DNA of 64,000 nucleotides from Nageia nagi (GCA_050084985.1 JBITNC010000002.1:25296001-25360000); one strand, 5' to 3'. Positions 32,618-43,780 are shown, numbered from the stretch's first letter. Translations and numbers: made by a program. Notes: generated by a model from the sequence alone, not told the origin.

Positions 32618-35600
32618 CATAGTTAGAAATATCAGAATCGAATCGGAATCGTTTGGTTGCAGAATTTGGATTTTATGAAAAATCGGATAAAATTGGCAAA
32701 AAATCGGCACGGAGAAAAAATGAAGGAATTTTTCCTATTTTATATTAAAACAAATCAGTTTTAGCTAAATCTGAATATTGCATATCAAATAGACAACATT
32801 CCATATAGAATAACACACAAAATATCCAACATTGCATAACAAAGAAATTGTAGAGTTTTATATTACATTTCGAATGTCAAGTGTCAAGGATAAAAAACAT
32901 TAAAGATTTTCAATGTGACATAACAAAATCTGAGTCAAAAGATTCAAAACATTCATCTAGTGATTGCTATTGCAACATTGCTATGAGCTATCATCCATGT
33001 TTTGCCTTTCGCAATCTCTCTTTTGCAACCCTGGACCTAGTTGTTATTAGAGGTTCATCATCATCAATATCATCTTCAAGAGCTGCTCCTCTATGTGATG
33101 GTTTGCTGCTAATGTACCCCCTTGGGCCCCTTTTGCTTCCATTGCCACCCTTTCAGCTTCCTCTCCCATTGCAACAACTTGTTCTTCCATCCTTTGATAC
33201 TCTTCAAAGGTGAAATCAAAATCCTGAGGCTGTAAAATCAAAATGCATTGCCCATCAAAAGCTGATAAAATATATTCAAAATCAAATTCAATAGCTAATC
33301 TATAAGTTGAAAATTGAAATCAAAATCTCTAACCTCTTTTGGCACATCCTTCAACCATGAAGCCCACACATCGCTTGCATCAAGCTCATCCAACTCTATC
33401 GCGTCATTACTTGTTCCTTTAATTTGTCTATGACGGAGGCAAAGGTTGTAATGCACAAAAACCAAATCATTCAAGCACTCATGGGTGAGCCTATTGCGCT
33501 TCTTTGAATGAATTTGCTCAAAAGTGCCCCAATTTTGTTCACACCCAGAAGAACTAGCTGGTTGGGATAAGATTTTTATAGCCACTTTATGAAGATTTGG
33601 CGTATTACCGTCATAATCCTCCCACCATAGATCTAAAAAAAACAACAAGAAAAACAAATAAGATATGCATTTTTCAAGATATTACTAATTGGGCAATTTA
33701 CTTTAAAAAGATTGAAAATGCATTTTGTTACCTGGAGTTAGAGTTCTCATTGATTCTATACGTTTTGGGGATGAGAACAAGTAGCCTTGTGCTTTCTTGT
33801 AATCTTGAAGCTCTACGCTGAAAATTTTGGTTCTAATCTCCTTGTATGGTACCAAATGGTTAATAGCCTTGTGGAGACCTACAAAATTTAAATGCCCATC
33901 AAAATCCAATATATTCAAATTCAATAGGTTAAGTTGAAAATTGAAGTGAAAATCCTCAAAGTTGATTAATATTTACTAGTGAATACCTGCGTTAATCTTC
34001 CCATTCAATGGATCAAAATTGTATTCATAGAAGAACTTGGGGTTCAAGTAAATCCCTGCTCCATGTAAAGGCTATTGCAATTGAGTATTCCACCTACGAT
34101 CAACCATGTCCCAAATGTATTGAAATCTTGATGAACGAAAAAAGCAGATATTGCCTCCTTTACCTTATCCATCGCCTCATACACATACCCCATGGATGGC
34201 TTCTCTGAGTCCACAAGGCGAAACACCTTCACTAAAGGCACAAGGCGAAGCACCCTCACTAAGGGCTCTGTAATCTACAAAGTGAATTATCAATTATACA
34301 ACTAAATTAATAACAATTTTAATGAATTAAATTTTAATCAATTCAATATGGAATGATTCGGATAGTTGAAAAGTGGAAAAGTTGAAAATTGAAACAGAAT
34401 TATACCTTCAAAGTTTGAAGTGCGTCCGTCCCATAATCATCATCAAAGATACAATTAACGACATTCTTGCTGTCTGGTTCACGTGCATATCTCGACTCCA
34501 TCCACTTGTCGCTCACAAGCATGTGTTTCAATGCGGTTTGAGTATTAAAAATACTCTGCAATGTAAGAAATGATGTTGCAAATTATGTAGTGGTTGCATG
34601 TAAAATTCATAAATTTAATTTCATGAAAAATTAAAAAATAGAATATAAATACAGTAAATTGAAAGTTGGGAAATAAAAGAAAATTTACCAAGACGTATTA
34701 GATGCTTTCCATTTGTGAAATTTGTTCTCATCAAATATAGGACTCAAGCATGATTGTAGATATATTTGGTGATATTTTTTGTTGTTTCCACAACCTCTTT
34801 GATCCAATCTACCATTTCAATGTCCTCAAGAAGTAAGCCGATGACATATGCAACACAAGGAGTTCAAAAAATGGTAAGGTATTCTTTCTAAATCCTCACC
34901 CTTATTTTAACGTATGCAAAAGCATTATTCATGATAACCTACAATGTGCACAACATAAAATTTAAAGTTAAGTTTTAAACTAAAATGAATTAAATTTTAA
35001 TTATTAAAAATTTAAATAAAAAAATGATAACATGCACAAAATAAACAGAAACGAAATAAATAGATAATAATAAATATATCTACACAACGTTCTTAGCCCC
35101 CACCTCCTCGATGACCATCTGTAGCTGCCCAAATAAATAATTACTATTTTTTATTTCACCTGATGCATCTACTGACTTCAAGAATACCAAACCTCCTAAA
35201 GAAGCAGCCAAAATTTCAACAAAGTTCTCTGTGTATCAGTCCAACCATTTCTAAGAATGTTGCAACCCTTTCCTCTCCAAATCTTCTTCTGCTCATCAAT
35301 AACCCTCGCCTCATGCAATCTAAAACAGCCACATCCAGCATAGGACCTTTCAAATCACCGAAAGTTGGTTCTTTGAATCCAATACCACAAGCAGCAATAG
35401 CTCTAACCATGTACTCCCAATATGGCGAGTTCGCCACGTTGAAAGAAAGATTAGAGTAATACCAGAAATTTGCAATTACCTTTCTGGCTTCATTAAACTT
35501 ATTCTTATTCCATGATTCATCGAGTGTGGTTTGGCTACCACGAGTTGCAAAAAAATCACATCTCATTGCACAACTAGAGCCTACTGGATTCCTCATCTTG

Positions 35601-36406
35601 CTGTTGGGGGTTTGCTCTACAGTTGCACTACCACTAACACCGCTCTCTTCAAAGAAATGGCCCTGGGTAGAACCTACCCCTGGAAACCTTGGAGTTGGAG
35701 GTGGAGGGGAGTTGGTGGAAATCCTCTGGCAATTTCTGATTTTGTTCTTTTCCTTGTCTCCTTTTCTACTGCCTTGGCTTCTATGACGACAATTATTTGC
35801 CTTTGGACATCTTGATCCACCTTAGGGCAAGGTCTAATATTATTCCCAACCATTCTTGCTAAGTGAAATTTCATTCTGTAAACACCTCCACCAATAGGTT
35901 CCTTACAAAAATTGCAAATAAGAGTGCTTGTTGTTTCAGTCTTTGTGACATATGGCCAAGCAACATCTTTCCTATCTTTCTTATTGCTTGGAGAACTCAT
36001 ACTTGCAGCTGCAAAAACAAACAAAAAAGAAAAAAATAAATAGCTGAAGCCTTGGAGAGAAAATGAAAAACACCTATCAAAACTCACAAAGCATTGGAAA
36101 CTTACTTGGAATCTCTTCAAATTTGTTGAAAATGGTGTTGGTTCAGCTCCTCTCAGCTTTAGAATGCAAAAAAAATGAAATGAATGAGCTTTTTGGTGAC
36201 TTAAACCCCTCTACCTGCGCCCAAGACAAGAAGACGATATTTTGCCCTTTTTTTATCGGCAATCGCGATTTTTTGCATAATCGAATTGGCCAAAAAGTCG
36301 GATTAAATTCTGAAAAATCGTCGGCCGATTCGAATTGGATCGTTTGCTTGACCAATTCCAATTTTATGCGATTTTATCCGATTCCGATCCGATTTTCCTA
36401 ACTATA
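32618..36406 (-). mobile_element. hAT DNA transposon with BED/DUF659/hATC transposase
   Basis: A 3,789 nt element with terminal inverted repeats beginning CATAGTTAG on the left and TATAGTTAG (complement strand) on the right. Beyond them GAATCGGAATCG-like motifs are repeated at both ends. Perfect 8 bp duplications GTTTTATG flank it, diagnostic for hAT. The transposase gene lies on the minus strand with domains in the expected order but is broken. The subterminal regions are rich in ATCGGAT/ATCCGAT-like motifs, which in hAT elements are often transposase-binding sites. Confidence 0.93.
33047..36000 (-). pseudogene. hAT transposase, multi-exon, decayed
   Basis: The start codon at 36000 begins MSSPSNKKDRKDVAWPYV and a BED zinc finger (LICNFCKEPI, C-x2-C, then GGGVYRMKFHLARM). 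After a frameshift near 35650-35690 the frame has MRCDFFATRGSQTTLDESWN and YWEYMVRAIAACG, followed by DUF659 pieces (FLKSVDASGEIKNSNYLFGQ near 35130, VIEEVGAKNVV). Further pieces lead to the hATC dimerisation domain (SQPASSSGCEQNWGTFEQIH, RNRLTHECLNDLVFVHYNL) at 33380-33560. A plausible intron joins 33334 to 33229 (donor GTTAGA, acceptor TTTACAG), and the last exon ends at 33047. Hermes-type hAT transposases cut and paste DNA in the nucleus. Internal stops make this copy inactive. Confidence 0.9.
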
Positions 36407-36628
36407 GTTTTATGTATCATAAAGTGGAGTTGTTGGGAACTAATACTGATCAGACAATGCTTCTAATAATATTTAATGTGTAGTACTATTGTTTCTTTGT
36501 AGATCTTTTTATAATACTATTTTATTTACTTGATTATTATGGACGTTTTAAAAAAACTTTGTAGTGTCCTAATGTTTTGGGTTGTAACATTTTGGCAATT
36601 TGTGTAATATATTGGCTTCCTTCTGCAG

Positions 36629-36658
36629 GTGAAGGAACCTCACACTCCACTTCTAAGG
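36629..36658 (+). CDS. NDUFS4: NDUFS4 30-nt micro-exon
   Basis: Ten codons, VKEPHTPLLR, matching the VKxPxTPLLK stretch of plant NDUFS4. It is bounded by TTCTGCAG ending at 36628 and the donor GTATGC from 36659, phase 0 on both sides. It follows the 35 kb intron and precedes a 714 nt intron (36659-37372). Skipping it would keep the reading frame but remove ten conserved residues. The sequence continues directly from WDYM of the previous exon and into PKAYADNFKWKG of the next one. This continuity is the main proof that exons 35 kb apart belong to one gene. Confidence 0.92.
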
Positions 36659-36792
36659 GTATGCAAATTTCTTATTGATTCTATTAATATAAAAATAGTT
36701 AAAATCTCGCTTTTTTACTTGGATAACAAAAATCTGTATTTGTGTACAGAAAATTGGAAAGATTGTCATTCATGTGTTGTAACAACGGAACA

Positions 36793-36897
36793 GGATAAGG
36801 GGTTTTTTTAAAATAAGAGTGCTAATTGGGAGAGATAATCTGTATTTGGATAAGTGGTTTTATGAAATAAGAGTGGTAATCAAGAGGATATCTGTCA
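36793..36897. repeat. Imperfect tandem duplication, about 55 bp unit
   Basis: Two adjacent units share GGATAAG, AAATAAGAGTG and ATCTGT (36793-36847 and 36848-36897). They lie within the last intron of NDUFS4, close to the micro-exon. Confidence 0.6.
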
Positions 36898-37218
36898 ATA
36901 TGCATGTTTTTTATGTAATTGTGTGCGAAATCCCAGATTTTTGTTTGTTTCAACTTTAGATAATAACTACTGAAAGTTTCCGTCACAAGGGATTAAATCA
37001 AATTTTGCAATTCCTGGCCAAGATTTTCACAGCATTTCAATAGCGTAAACACTGCTCAAACAACATATTCCTTTGGTGAAAAGTTTGTAGTTGTCATTTT
37101 TAGGCGGGATTGATCTCTGTGTGATAATTAGTATCCTTGAAGGTGACTTCATGCTGAAACAACAGTTTGGAACAATCACGTATAAAATTATAAATACATA
37201 GATAAGATGGAGGCAGGA

Positions 37219-37283
37219 AGGTTAGGTTGAATACTTACCTATCTTCAACTAGCAGTTTTGGTCATAAACCAATGACTAGACTC
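37219..37283 (+). repeat. Short dispersed repeat, copy 1
   Basis: Shares GGTTAGGT, ACTTACCTA and AAACCAATGACTAGACT with 38026-38089 in the same orientation. One copy is in the last NDUFS4 intron, the other is downstream of the gene. The nature is unknown. Confidence 0.55.
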
Positions 37284-37372
37284 TTAAATATTAATATTAT
37301 GATATAATAGTTTAGACTTACAGTTTTTTTTCAGAGCTCATTTATTTTTGGATCTGTTTGTTCGCATTGCAG

Positions 37373-37432
37373 CCTAAAGCATACGCAGATAATTTTAAAT
37401 GGAAAGGCCCTCCATCATCTGAAGATGAATGA
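37373..37432 (+). CDS. NDUFS4: NDUFS4 terminal coding exon
   Basis: Nineteen codons plus TGA at 37430-37432, encoding PKAYADNFKWKGPPSSEDE. PKAYADNFKWKG is the conserved C-terminal signature of plant complex I 18 kDa subunits. The acidic tail is typical in length and charge. The preceding acceptor is TTCGCATTGCAG. All recognisable invariant residues are intact, so the gene appears active despite its intron. A GTATGC at about 37444 just after the stop could start a 3' UTR intron, but nothing confirms it. Confidence 0.95.
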   Translation, partial: PKAYADNFKWKGPPSSEDE

Positions 37433-37547
37433 TATGATTAATGGTATGCATGTCTTGACATGTTTACAAATCACTGCATCTTTTGCAACAGAATGCAGTT
37501 TGAGTTCTTTCCCTATCACTTTTAAATCATGATTGCCAGAGTTTCAC

Positions 37548-37553
37548 AATAAA
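37548..37553 (+). terminator. Candidate polyadenylation signal of NDUFS4
   Basis: AATAAA 116 nt after the stop codon, the first perfect signal downstream. It is followed by T-rich DNA. Confidence 0.45.
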
Positions 37554-38337
37554 AATATTCAATATCCTTTCATTTGGTGCTTTGGTTTTGATTATTAGCA
37601 ATATATTCTCTTACAATCTTTTGTATTTCTGAACACAATGATTAAATGTTTTCAGTATTTGGGAGATGGAACTTTTTACTATTCAATAACATGTGTTGTT
37701 TTCATGGATTGATGTAAATCATGTTTATATGAATAATAATAGGAGGATAATTCATCATGCAAGCAGTTTATTTGTGTGAGCGGTTTGCAGTCATTGAAGC
37801 AAATTGCAGCATTCACATGACGAAGATTTTGTAACTTCAAATTACCATGGAAAGTATTGTTTGTTAAATGATGAAGTTGAATTTCACTAGAAAACAACCT
37901 TTGTAACACTTGCAATTAAAAACAATTTTTATTATGATGTCTGGGGAAGAGCATTAAAATCCGATGGTATTCCATTAAGCTTGCACAAGCATGTATAAAT
38001 CACGTAAACTATTATGGAGTTAGTATGGTTAGGTAGAATGCTTACCTAACTTCAAGTACTAATATAGCTTTAAACCAATGACTAGACTATAAACCTAAAT
38101 CCGTATACTATCATGTAATATTTTCAACATTTATGCTAACTTTTATTTTCTCATTTGAAAGAAAAGGAATTTATATATTGATATTATCCACTAAGAGTCA
38201 CAAGACTGCTTTCCAAATGGAATAACAGGTAACTAAGCAAATTCAAGAACTCAATTACAAAAGGGTGTTGGAAACCCAAATACAAAGGTGCTGAAAATGC
38301 TAAGGGTGCCAGAAGTGCAAGAGAACTTAAAACATAG
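37554..38337. other. Downstream flank of NDUFS4, nothing recognised
   Basis: AT-rich sequence holding the second copy of the short dispersed repeat (38026-38089). No gene-like frame is visible. Confidence 0.5.
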
Positions 38338-38535
38338 GAATTTTCAAGTGCTCCAGAATCTTCAAGTTCATCAGAATCTTCAAGTGCATCAGAATCTTCA
38401 AGAGCACCAAAAAATTTTAAGGCTTCGGAATCTCCATAGGCATCAAAATCTTCAAAGGCCCCAAAATCTCCAAGTGCTCCATAATCCCCAAAGGCATCAG
38501 AATCTTCATAGGCTTTGGAATCTTTGAAGGCTTCA
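38338..38535. repeat. 18 bp x 11 minisatellite
   Basis: Eleven consecutive 18 bp units, best consensus GAATCTTCAAGTGCATCA, with no length change across the array. Because 18 is a multiple of three, a minus-strand frame (38184-38570) reads it as acidic hexapeptides such as EDSDAL and EDSDEL, and a plus-strand frame reads HQNLQV-like units. It is next to the 3' side of a minus-strand LINE. I do not regard either frame as a proven gene. Confidence 0.92.
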
Positions 38536-38627
38536 CAATCTCGAATGACCTTCCTCCGTTGCCTCTCCATCTCAAAATTATTTTCTTCACTATCATGGGA
38601 TCGCCTTTTCTTCGTTGTTATTCTACA

Positions 38628-40273
38628 CTAGCAAGAGGCTAGATTTAGAGCCTCATTAGTCGACGAGTTGGCCTTTTTGTTATGTTCCCCTCCAATGTGG
38701 GAATATTCTATGAATTTAAATTCCTTCTCCCACATGGTTATCCTCCTTTGAATGATCTTTAGTTGGACTGAGGAGAATTCTTGGCAATTTGAAATAGAAG
38801 AATGCTTTGCCAATTTCAATCCTATTTCACTACTAATCAACTCCATCATGTTGTTTATTGTTCTTCCCTAGTTAGGCTTGAATTGAATTGAGTCATGCAA
38901 CTGTGATATCTTGATAATACCCCCCTGACGCAACCTGTCTTGGATTGAACTCTGATGCCCCATCATAAAAGAGCAGAGAATTTAAATTCTGGTTTGCTTA
39001 TTTGTATTATGTGGCTTTTGGTCTTTATTAGAGGCTGCAATCCTATGTACCGTATCACTTCCAACTCTGCTTGACTTAGTGAAGAAGAGTCCTGTTGGTT
39101 CTTAAAGAAAACTTTGGCATTAAGTATTACTTCATGGATCACTTTGCTTGCTATCACCTTTGCAGGTGTTCTCTTTTCCTCAAAGATTATTCTATTTCTA
39201 TCCTTCAATATGTGCCAGTGTGAATACGGGGACAGAATCCCAGATTTGCTGCGTAAGTGTCTTACCTTTCAGTCTTACCCTTGTACATTTGAGTCCAACT
39301 GCTCCAAAAGTCTTATGTTGATAGTACATGTGATTGGTGACGCAATTTGTTGATATAATGCTAACCATATTTTAACTGCCTTTGTGCAATGCAGGAGCAG
39401 GTGAGGAACTGTTTCATTATCCTTTAGGCTTCTGTGACATATATGAAGTCCCACTATATGCCTTTTAATTAAATTGTCAGCTGTGAAAATTTTCTTTTGG
39501 AGTACCAATCATAAAAATATTTGTAGCCTAGGGGGCATTTTGTAATTCCATACCTTGGAGAGCTTCCTGTCTTCCTGTCCCTGCTGTTGAATAGCTACTC
39601 CACCTTTTACTTCGTATTCCCTTGGACCTTTGATGCTACCTCATATAAGTTGATTTGGAACCTGGATTGTGAGGTGTATTTCTGAAATTTCTTTTTTAAG
39701 AGTAACCCAATCTTCTTGTAGCACTTGGGGAATTGCATGATTACTCCACTAGGGAGATTAACCTTATTAGCTATCCCAGAGTAGTAGCTCACTGTTGCTG
39801 GAGCTTTTCTTTACAGTCTTGCTTACAATTTGAAGTTACTGGATCTTCTCCCAGAATCTGATCCTCCCAAATATTGATTTTCTTTCTATCTCCCAGCAGT
39901 TAAGACACAGTTTTTAGTATTAACTCTTTGACCTCTACAACGTGTTTCCAGATGGAAGATGCTCCCTGTTTGTTACCAAGTGCCTTCAAGAGTTGTATCC
40001 TTACAAATTACTTATGTATTTGCATTTGAGGATCTGCTTCCATGGGACACTTGGTGGGGAAACTAGATTCCATACGATTTTGGCACTTAGTGCCTTGCTT
40101 ATGAGCTTTGTCATCCTAATTCCCATTCCTCGTTGATCCTTTGTTTTGGTAAATTGTATCCAATTCACTATATGAGATTTCCTCCTATCTAACTTCCTTC
40201 CTTCTTTCCACAAGAAGGTTTGAACCATTGACTGTAGCTTCTGTAAAATGTGTTTAGGGGCATGATACACCAA
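38628..40273 (-). pseudogene. L1 ORF2 C-terminal part: post-RT, zf-RVT and RNase H-like tail
   Basis: The frame 40001-40273 reads ILQKLQSMVQTFLWKEGRKL and KTKDQRGMGIRMTKLISKAL, the usual FLW/GLG region after reverse transcriptase. The frame 39275-39508 has KIFTADNLIKRHIVGLHICH and ETVPHLLLHCTKAVKIW, the zf-RVT Cys/His module. Then WKDRNRIIFEEKR-type sequence (38963-39208), and near 38640-38720 FIEYSHIGGEHNKKANSSTN, resembling the end of an RNase H domain. Frames are separated by shifts and stops. Confidence 0.8.
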
Positions 40274-40299
40274 GAGTTGGTATATTGGCAGGTTTGTCA

Positions 40300-41009
40300 G
40301 AACTGCTTTAATTAGCGCTAGACTTCCTGCTATTCTCAGCCAATCAATGTTGTACTGCTGTACCCTTTTGTTGCCTTGATCCTTATAATACTATTCTCTT
40401 TTCTTAATTTGCTTAGCCTTCTTTCTAAGGTTTCAGGCTCAGCTACTTGGAGCTATAAATAGGGGCACATTGGACAATCTTGCCTGAGTCTTCAAGTTGT
40501 TCTGAAGAAAGGAGAAGGTTCACCATTCATTAGTTAAGGTACCCATGGACTTTCCATACAAGCTCCTATCAAATCTATCATTTAGATTGAGAATCCAAAT
40601 AGAGAGAGGATTTGGTTAAGGAAGTTTATGTTAACCCTATCAAATGCATTTGCCATGTCATTCTTGACCTGATTCTCCAATTTGCCTCTTCTTCTCTGTT
40701 GGCTTTATCTAGTTGTTGCTGAATTTTTAATTTTCTCTGTTCTTGTTGTGTAGAGGGAGCATGATCCTTTATTCCATGCTCTATTTCTTCCATCTGCTGT
40801 ACCATTGTGTTGGTCTTAGCTTGGGGAGTTGTTTTCTTTTTCATCAATTCTCGAATAACTTTCTCAAGATTGGAAATTTTTGTCTTCCATGTCTCTTGTG
40901 GGTTTTTAAAGTTTAGAGGCTGTTCCCAACTGTCCTCCTCTAGTATTGCGAAGTCCTTCTGCTCTGCCCAGTTAAGAGCTTTAGTTGAATGGTAACTTTC
41001 TTCTTCCAA
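40300..41009 (-). pseudogene. L1 ORF2 connector and shortened reverse transcriptase
   Basis: The frame 40626-41009 is Glu/Gln/Lys-rich (TTPQAKTNTMVQQMEEIEHG, QEQRKLKIQQQLDKANREEE), as in the segment between endonuclease and reverse transcriptase. Next come pieces NDMANAFDRVNINFLNQIL (motif A with the catalytic aspartate in xDMAxAFD) and SPWVPLTNEW. The FADD-containing part expected next is missing, and the sequence resumes with a SLALIKAVLTNLPIYQLLV-type block. A deletion of roughly 150 residues is implied. Confidence 0.75.
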
Positions 41010-41239
41010 GAGTGTTGTTTCCCAGCTTCAGTGTGATGGATTTACGATATGAGATTGAGCTTTCTCTAATCTCACTTGTTACTAATGTGTGGCTATGGAT
41101 TATGTCCTCATGGATGAGGAACCTGTCCAGCCTTTATGCTATTAATGTAATCTCAGATTTCATGTTTGTTCAGATGTATTTTCCCTTTTTGGGGTCTTAT
41201 CTTGGACCTTTTCTTCAGCCGTTATTAGTTTCACCTGTT

Positions 41240-41700
41240 TCTTGTTAGGGTCTTTGAGAGAATACTACCTTTTTTCTCCCCTTGTGGGTCAAACTTGTCT
41301 CATCCACGTTCACAAGTTTCCTCCAAGCTTCCTGCTTTGTTATTAAATTGTTGAGTCCATAAAAGTTAACAATTGTCTAAAGTCTAAACAGAGTCATCAA
41401 GTGAGCAGAATGTTCTTGCTAGCCAATTGTTCTTTTCAGTATTGCTGCATGCCCTGCTTTGTGGGTCCCAATCAAAGATCAGACCCCAAAAGGCCCCTGA
41501 TGAGTCTATTGCTTCTACGTCTTAGTTGTTCCAAATGCCTCTGCATTCACTTTTGACTGTCTGCTCTGAAATCTTTGATTCCTGAATACATATCACTTTT
41601 GGTTGAAGCTGACTAATTAGATGTTTGAGGTAGTTTTTCTTCAGGGGACTGCCTAATCTCCTTCCATTCCAAGAGATTAGCGTCATTTCTTGACTGCTTT
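41240..41700 (-). pseudogene. L1 endonuclease (APE type), broken
   Basis: Minus-strand translation gives ISWNGRRLGSPLKKNYLKHL, QPKVICIQESKI (active-site glutamate in QESK), CRGIWNN, SSGAFWGLIFDWDP and SLDDS. These match the N-terminal endonuclease of plant L1 LINEs in order. Stops interrupt it, and the C-terminal active-site half is not recognisable. Confidence 0.8.
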
Positions 41701-41881
41701 CTTGGCCTTATCAGAGTCCAAGGTTGTCTGCTTCTTCTACTGTATTTGAAGTGCTTGCTTAGACCTTGCCTCTTTGTTGGTCTTCCTGCCTTGTGCTTTA
41801 GATCTGGTGATTGGGGTGCCCTATGGTAATTATGCTCTCTCTATTTGAGTTTCCTCTTATCTCTTCTATTTCTTGTTCTTC

Positions 41882-42892
41882 CTAAACATCCTTTATTTGT
41901 TGGGTCTCTTCCACTCCTTTCGTCTCCAGATCTGCTATTTCTTTGCCGTTCTTGGATGTTTTTGTTATCTGCTCATCCTCCCAGGATAAGATGGAGAATT
42001 TGTTGTTGTTGTTTGGTTGGTTTATAGGTTGTGGTTGAAGTCTTCTTCTAGGTCTTGATCTCCTTGGTTGCTTTCTTCTTACCAATTGGAAGTCTTGATC
42101 TTCCTCCTTGTGCTCTTGTTGAGTTTTATTTAAGGCCAGTTGCTGAAGTTCCCATGATGGTGGCATGTGATGCACGATAATGAGATATGTTCATGTTCGA
42201 GGGGTTGGGTGTGAATCCAATCCAGGACTTGGATCCCTATATTCTCTGGGAGCCCTTTCTTTAAATTTACTTGCACACCCACCGTTGCACATATTGCATT
42301 ATTTGTGTTTGGGAAACCCAGTCCACAAAGGTTCCTATAGAGTTCTTTAGCTTGTTTTAAAGATAGAGGGGTAGGAATAGCATCTTACCAATATCGAGAT
42401 TTCCTTTGGCTCCTCAGCTTGTGGGTCAAAGCTGGTGGACCAGTATGTCATATAAAGTGGGTTTGAGCCTAGATACCAAGGTCTTCCATGGAAGATTGCA
42501 CTTCTCTCTTCTGCAGTAGAAAATATTACTACAAAGTAAGCGCTTTCTGCCATCAAAAGCTCATAATTCGAGATTTTTGAGCCCCAAGTAGCTGCAACCC
42601 ACTTTTGGATTGCTATTGGGCTGGGCTAGATCCCAACAAACTTGCATGCAAGCACCTTCTCTGTTAAAGCCAAGTTTGGGCCTTGTATGTAGTCTAGGGG
42701 GATTTTAACAACTGGAGAGTCATCCAAATTAACAACAAAGGAGTTTTTGTTGCTTTTATGAGCCTGCCGAGTTTTCCTGACCTTAAGTGCCTTTGCAAGA
42801 CTGTCTAGTTTACTTTGATCAAATAGAGAAGGCTGGAAAAACAGTGAGAAAGTAGTCCTACCATTATTTTTAAAGAGATAAGTGGCTGCCAT
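41882..42892 (-). pseudogene. L1 ORF1 with DUF4283
   Basis: The start at 42892 reads MAATYLFKNNGRTTFSLFF. Further frames give SAYFVVIFSTAEERSAIFHG, RPWYLGSNPLYMTYW and SFDPQAEEPKEISILVRCYS, the pattern of the plant LINE DUF4283 domain. The last part has a basic run (RRKQPRRSRPRRRLQP) and NNKFSILSWEDEQ, typical of the ORF1 end. The product would be an RNA-binding protein. It is split across three frames. Confidence 0.82.
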
Positions 42893-43780
42893 GGTTGCTA
42901 CACGCCCAATGGGCCGGGCTCACTGAAGTTCATGCTAAAGAAGCTTAGGGTTCAGTTGTAGATTTTCTATGGTACTTAGTTTTGGAGAAGAGTTTTACCT
43001 AACACACATCATCAGCAATGCATTTTCGAAACCCTACTGTAATGCCAAAATGTGCAAAAAAGTAGAGAAAACTGAGAAACCAAGCGACAACATTCAATCA
43101 AAGCCACTCATACACCTGTAATATCTCAATGATAACTTTTATTACTTTAAACACAATTAATGATTTCAGTACCATCTTGAGTTCAGCTACTACATATGTT
43201 ATCATTAGGATCTAATGGGTGCAATACAAATGATCATGTTAGCTGCTTAGAAAGGATTAGTTCAAGGCTATGGCAATCCTAAAAATGAAATCAAATACAA
43301 TGTTATCTTTAGAGTTCTAACACCAACGTTGATGGGATAAAGATTGTTTGATTACATGTATCATGCATGCCTGACAAATCGAAAGAGCATTGCTAGAATA
43401 GATGAATAAATGGATATGCAGGTGCATATTGCATAAGGACACTAGTAAAAAATATGCTGCTGGTTTTATAGACTCGAAATGTTACAAATGACATGGATTT
43501 TTCTTCTTTTACTGTTGATAAAAGTGAGTTATGGAAATTTTATGTTGTAATTGCATTTTCTTTGAGATTCATAGTTCTAGTTCTATTCCCAATGCATGCT
43601 ATTTCATTGTTCAACATCAATATTCAATAATGCATTATATCATTCCTTGAAAGAAGAATCTTTTTTAAACTTTTTTATCAGAATAGATATTCACGTGAGC
43701 CTTTCTGTTTAGGGTAACTTTGACGGGCTTGTGAATTATAATGTCTCCAGGTGGGATTCGTAGTATAGGTGGACAAAAGC

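Larger units (their letters stand above)
1571..36628 (+). other. Giant 35 kb intron of NDUFS4
   Basis: This 35,058 nt intron runs from GTATTG at 1571 to the pyrimidine-rich TTCCTTCTGCAG ending at 36628. It is inferred from two flanking exons that encode adjacent stretches of one conserved protein in matching phase. It contains at least eight recognisable transposable-element insertions, one of them nested, which account for well over half its length. Very long introns made of old retroelements are known in conifers, which is the main reason I favour a gymnosperm source. Confidence 0.88.
38590..42950 (-). mobile_element. L1-type LINE with DUF4283 ORF1, minus strand
   Basis: A long LINE reading 5' to 3' on the minus strand: ORF1 with DUF4283 (41882-42892), endonuclease (about 41240-41700), a connecting coiled segment (40626-41009), a shortened reverse transcriptase (about 40300-40650), the post-RT region (40001-40273), a zinc-binding zf-RVT module (39275-39508) and an RNase H-like tail (about 38628-38849). 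It differs in family from the LINEs at 21058 and 46660. Many stops and an internal deletion show it is dead. The ends are approximate and no target duplication was found. Confidence 0.85.

Noticed and set aside
35163-35815. Plus-strand frames across the hAT element
   Set aside because: Complement of the DUF659 region of the transposase on the minus strand.
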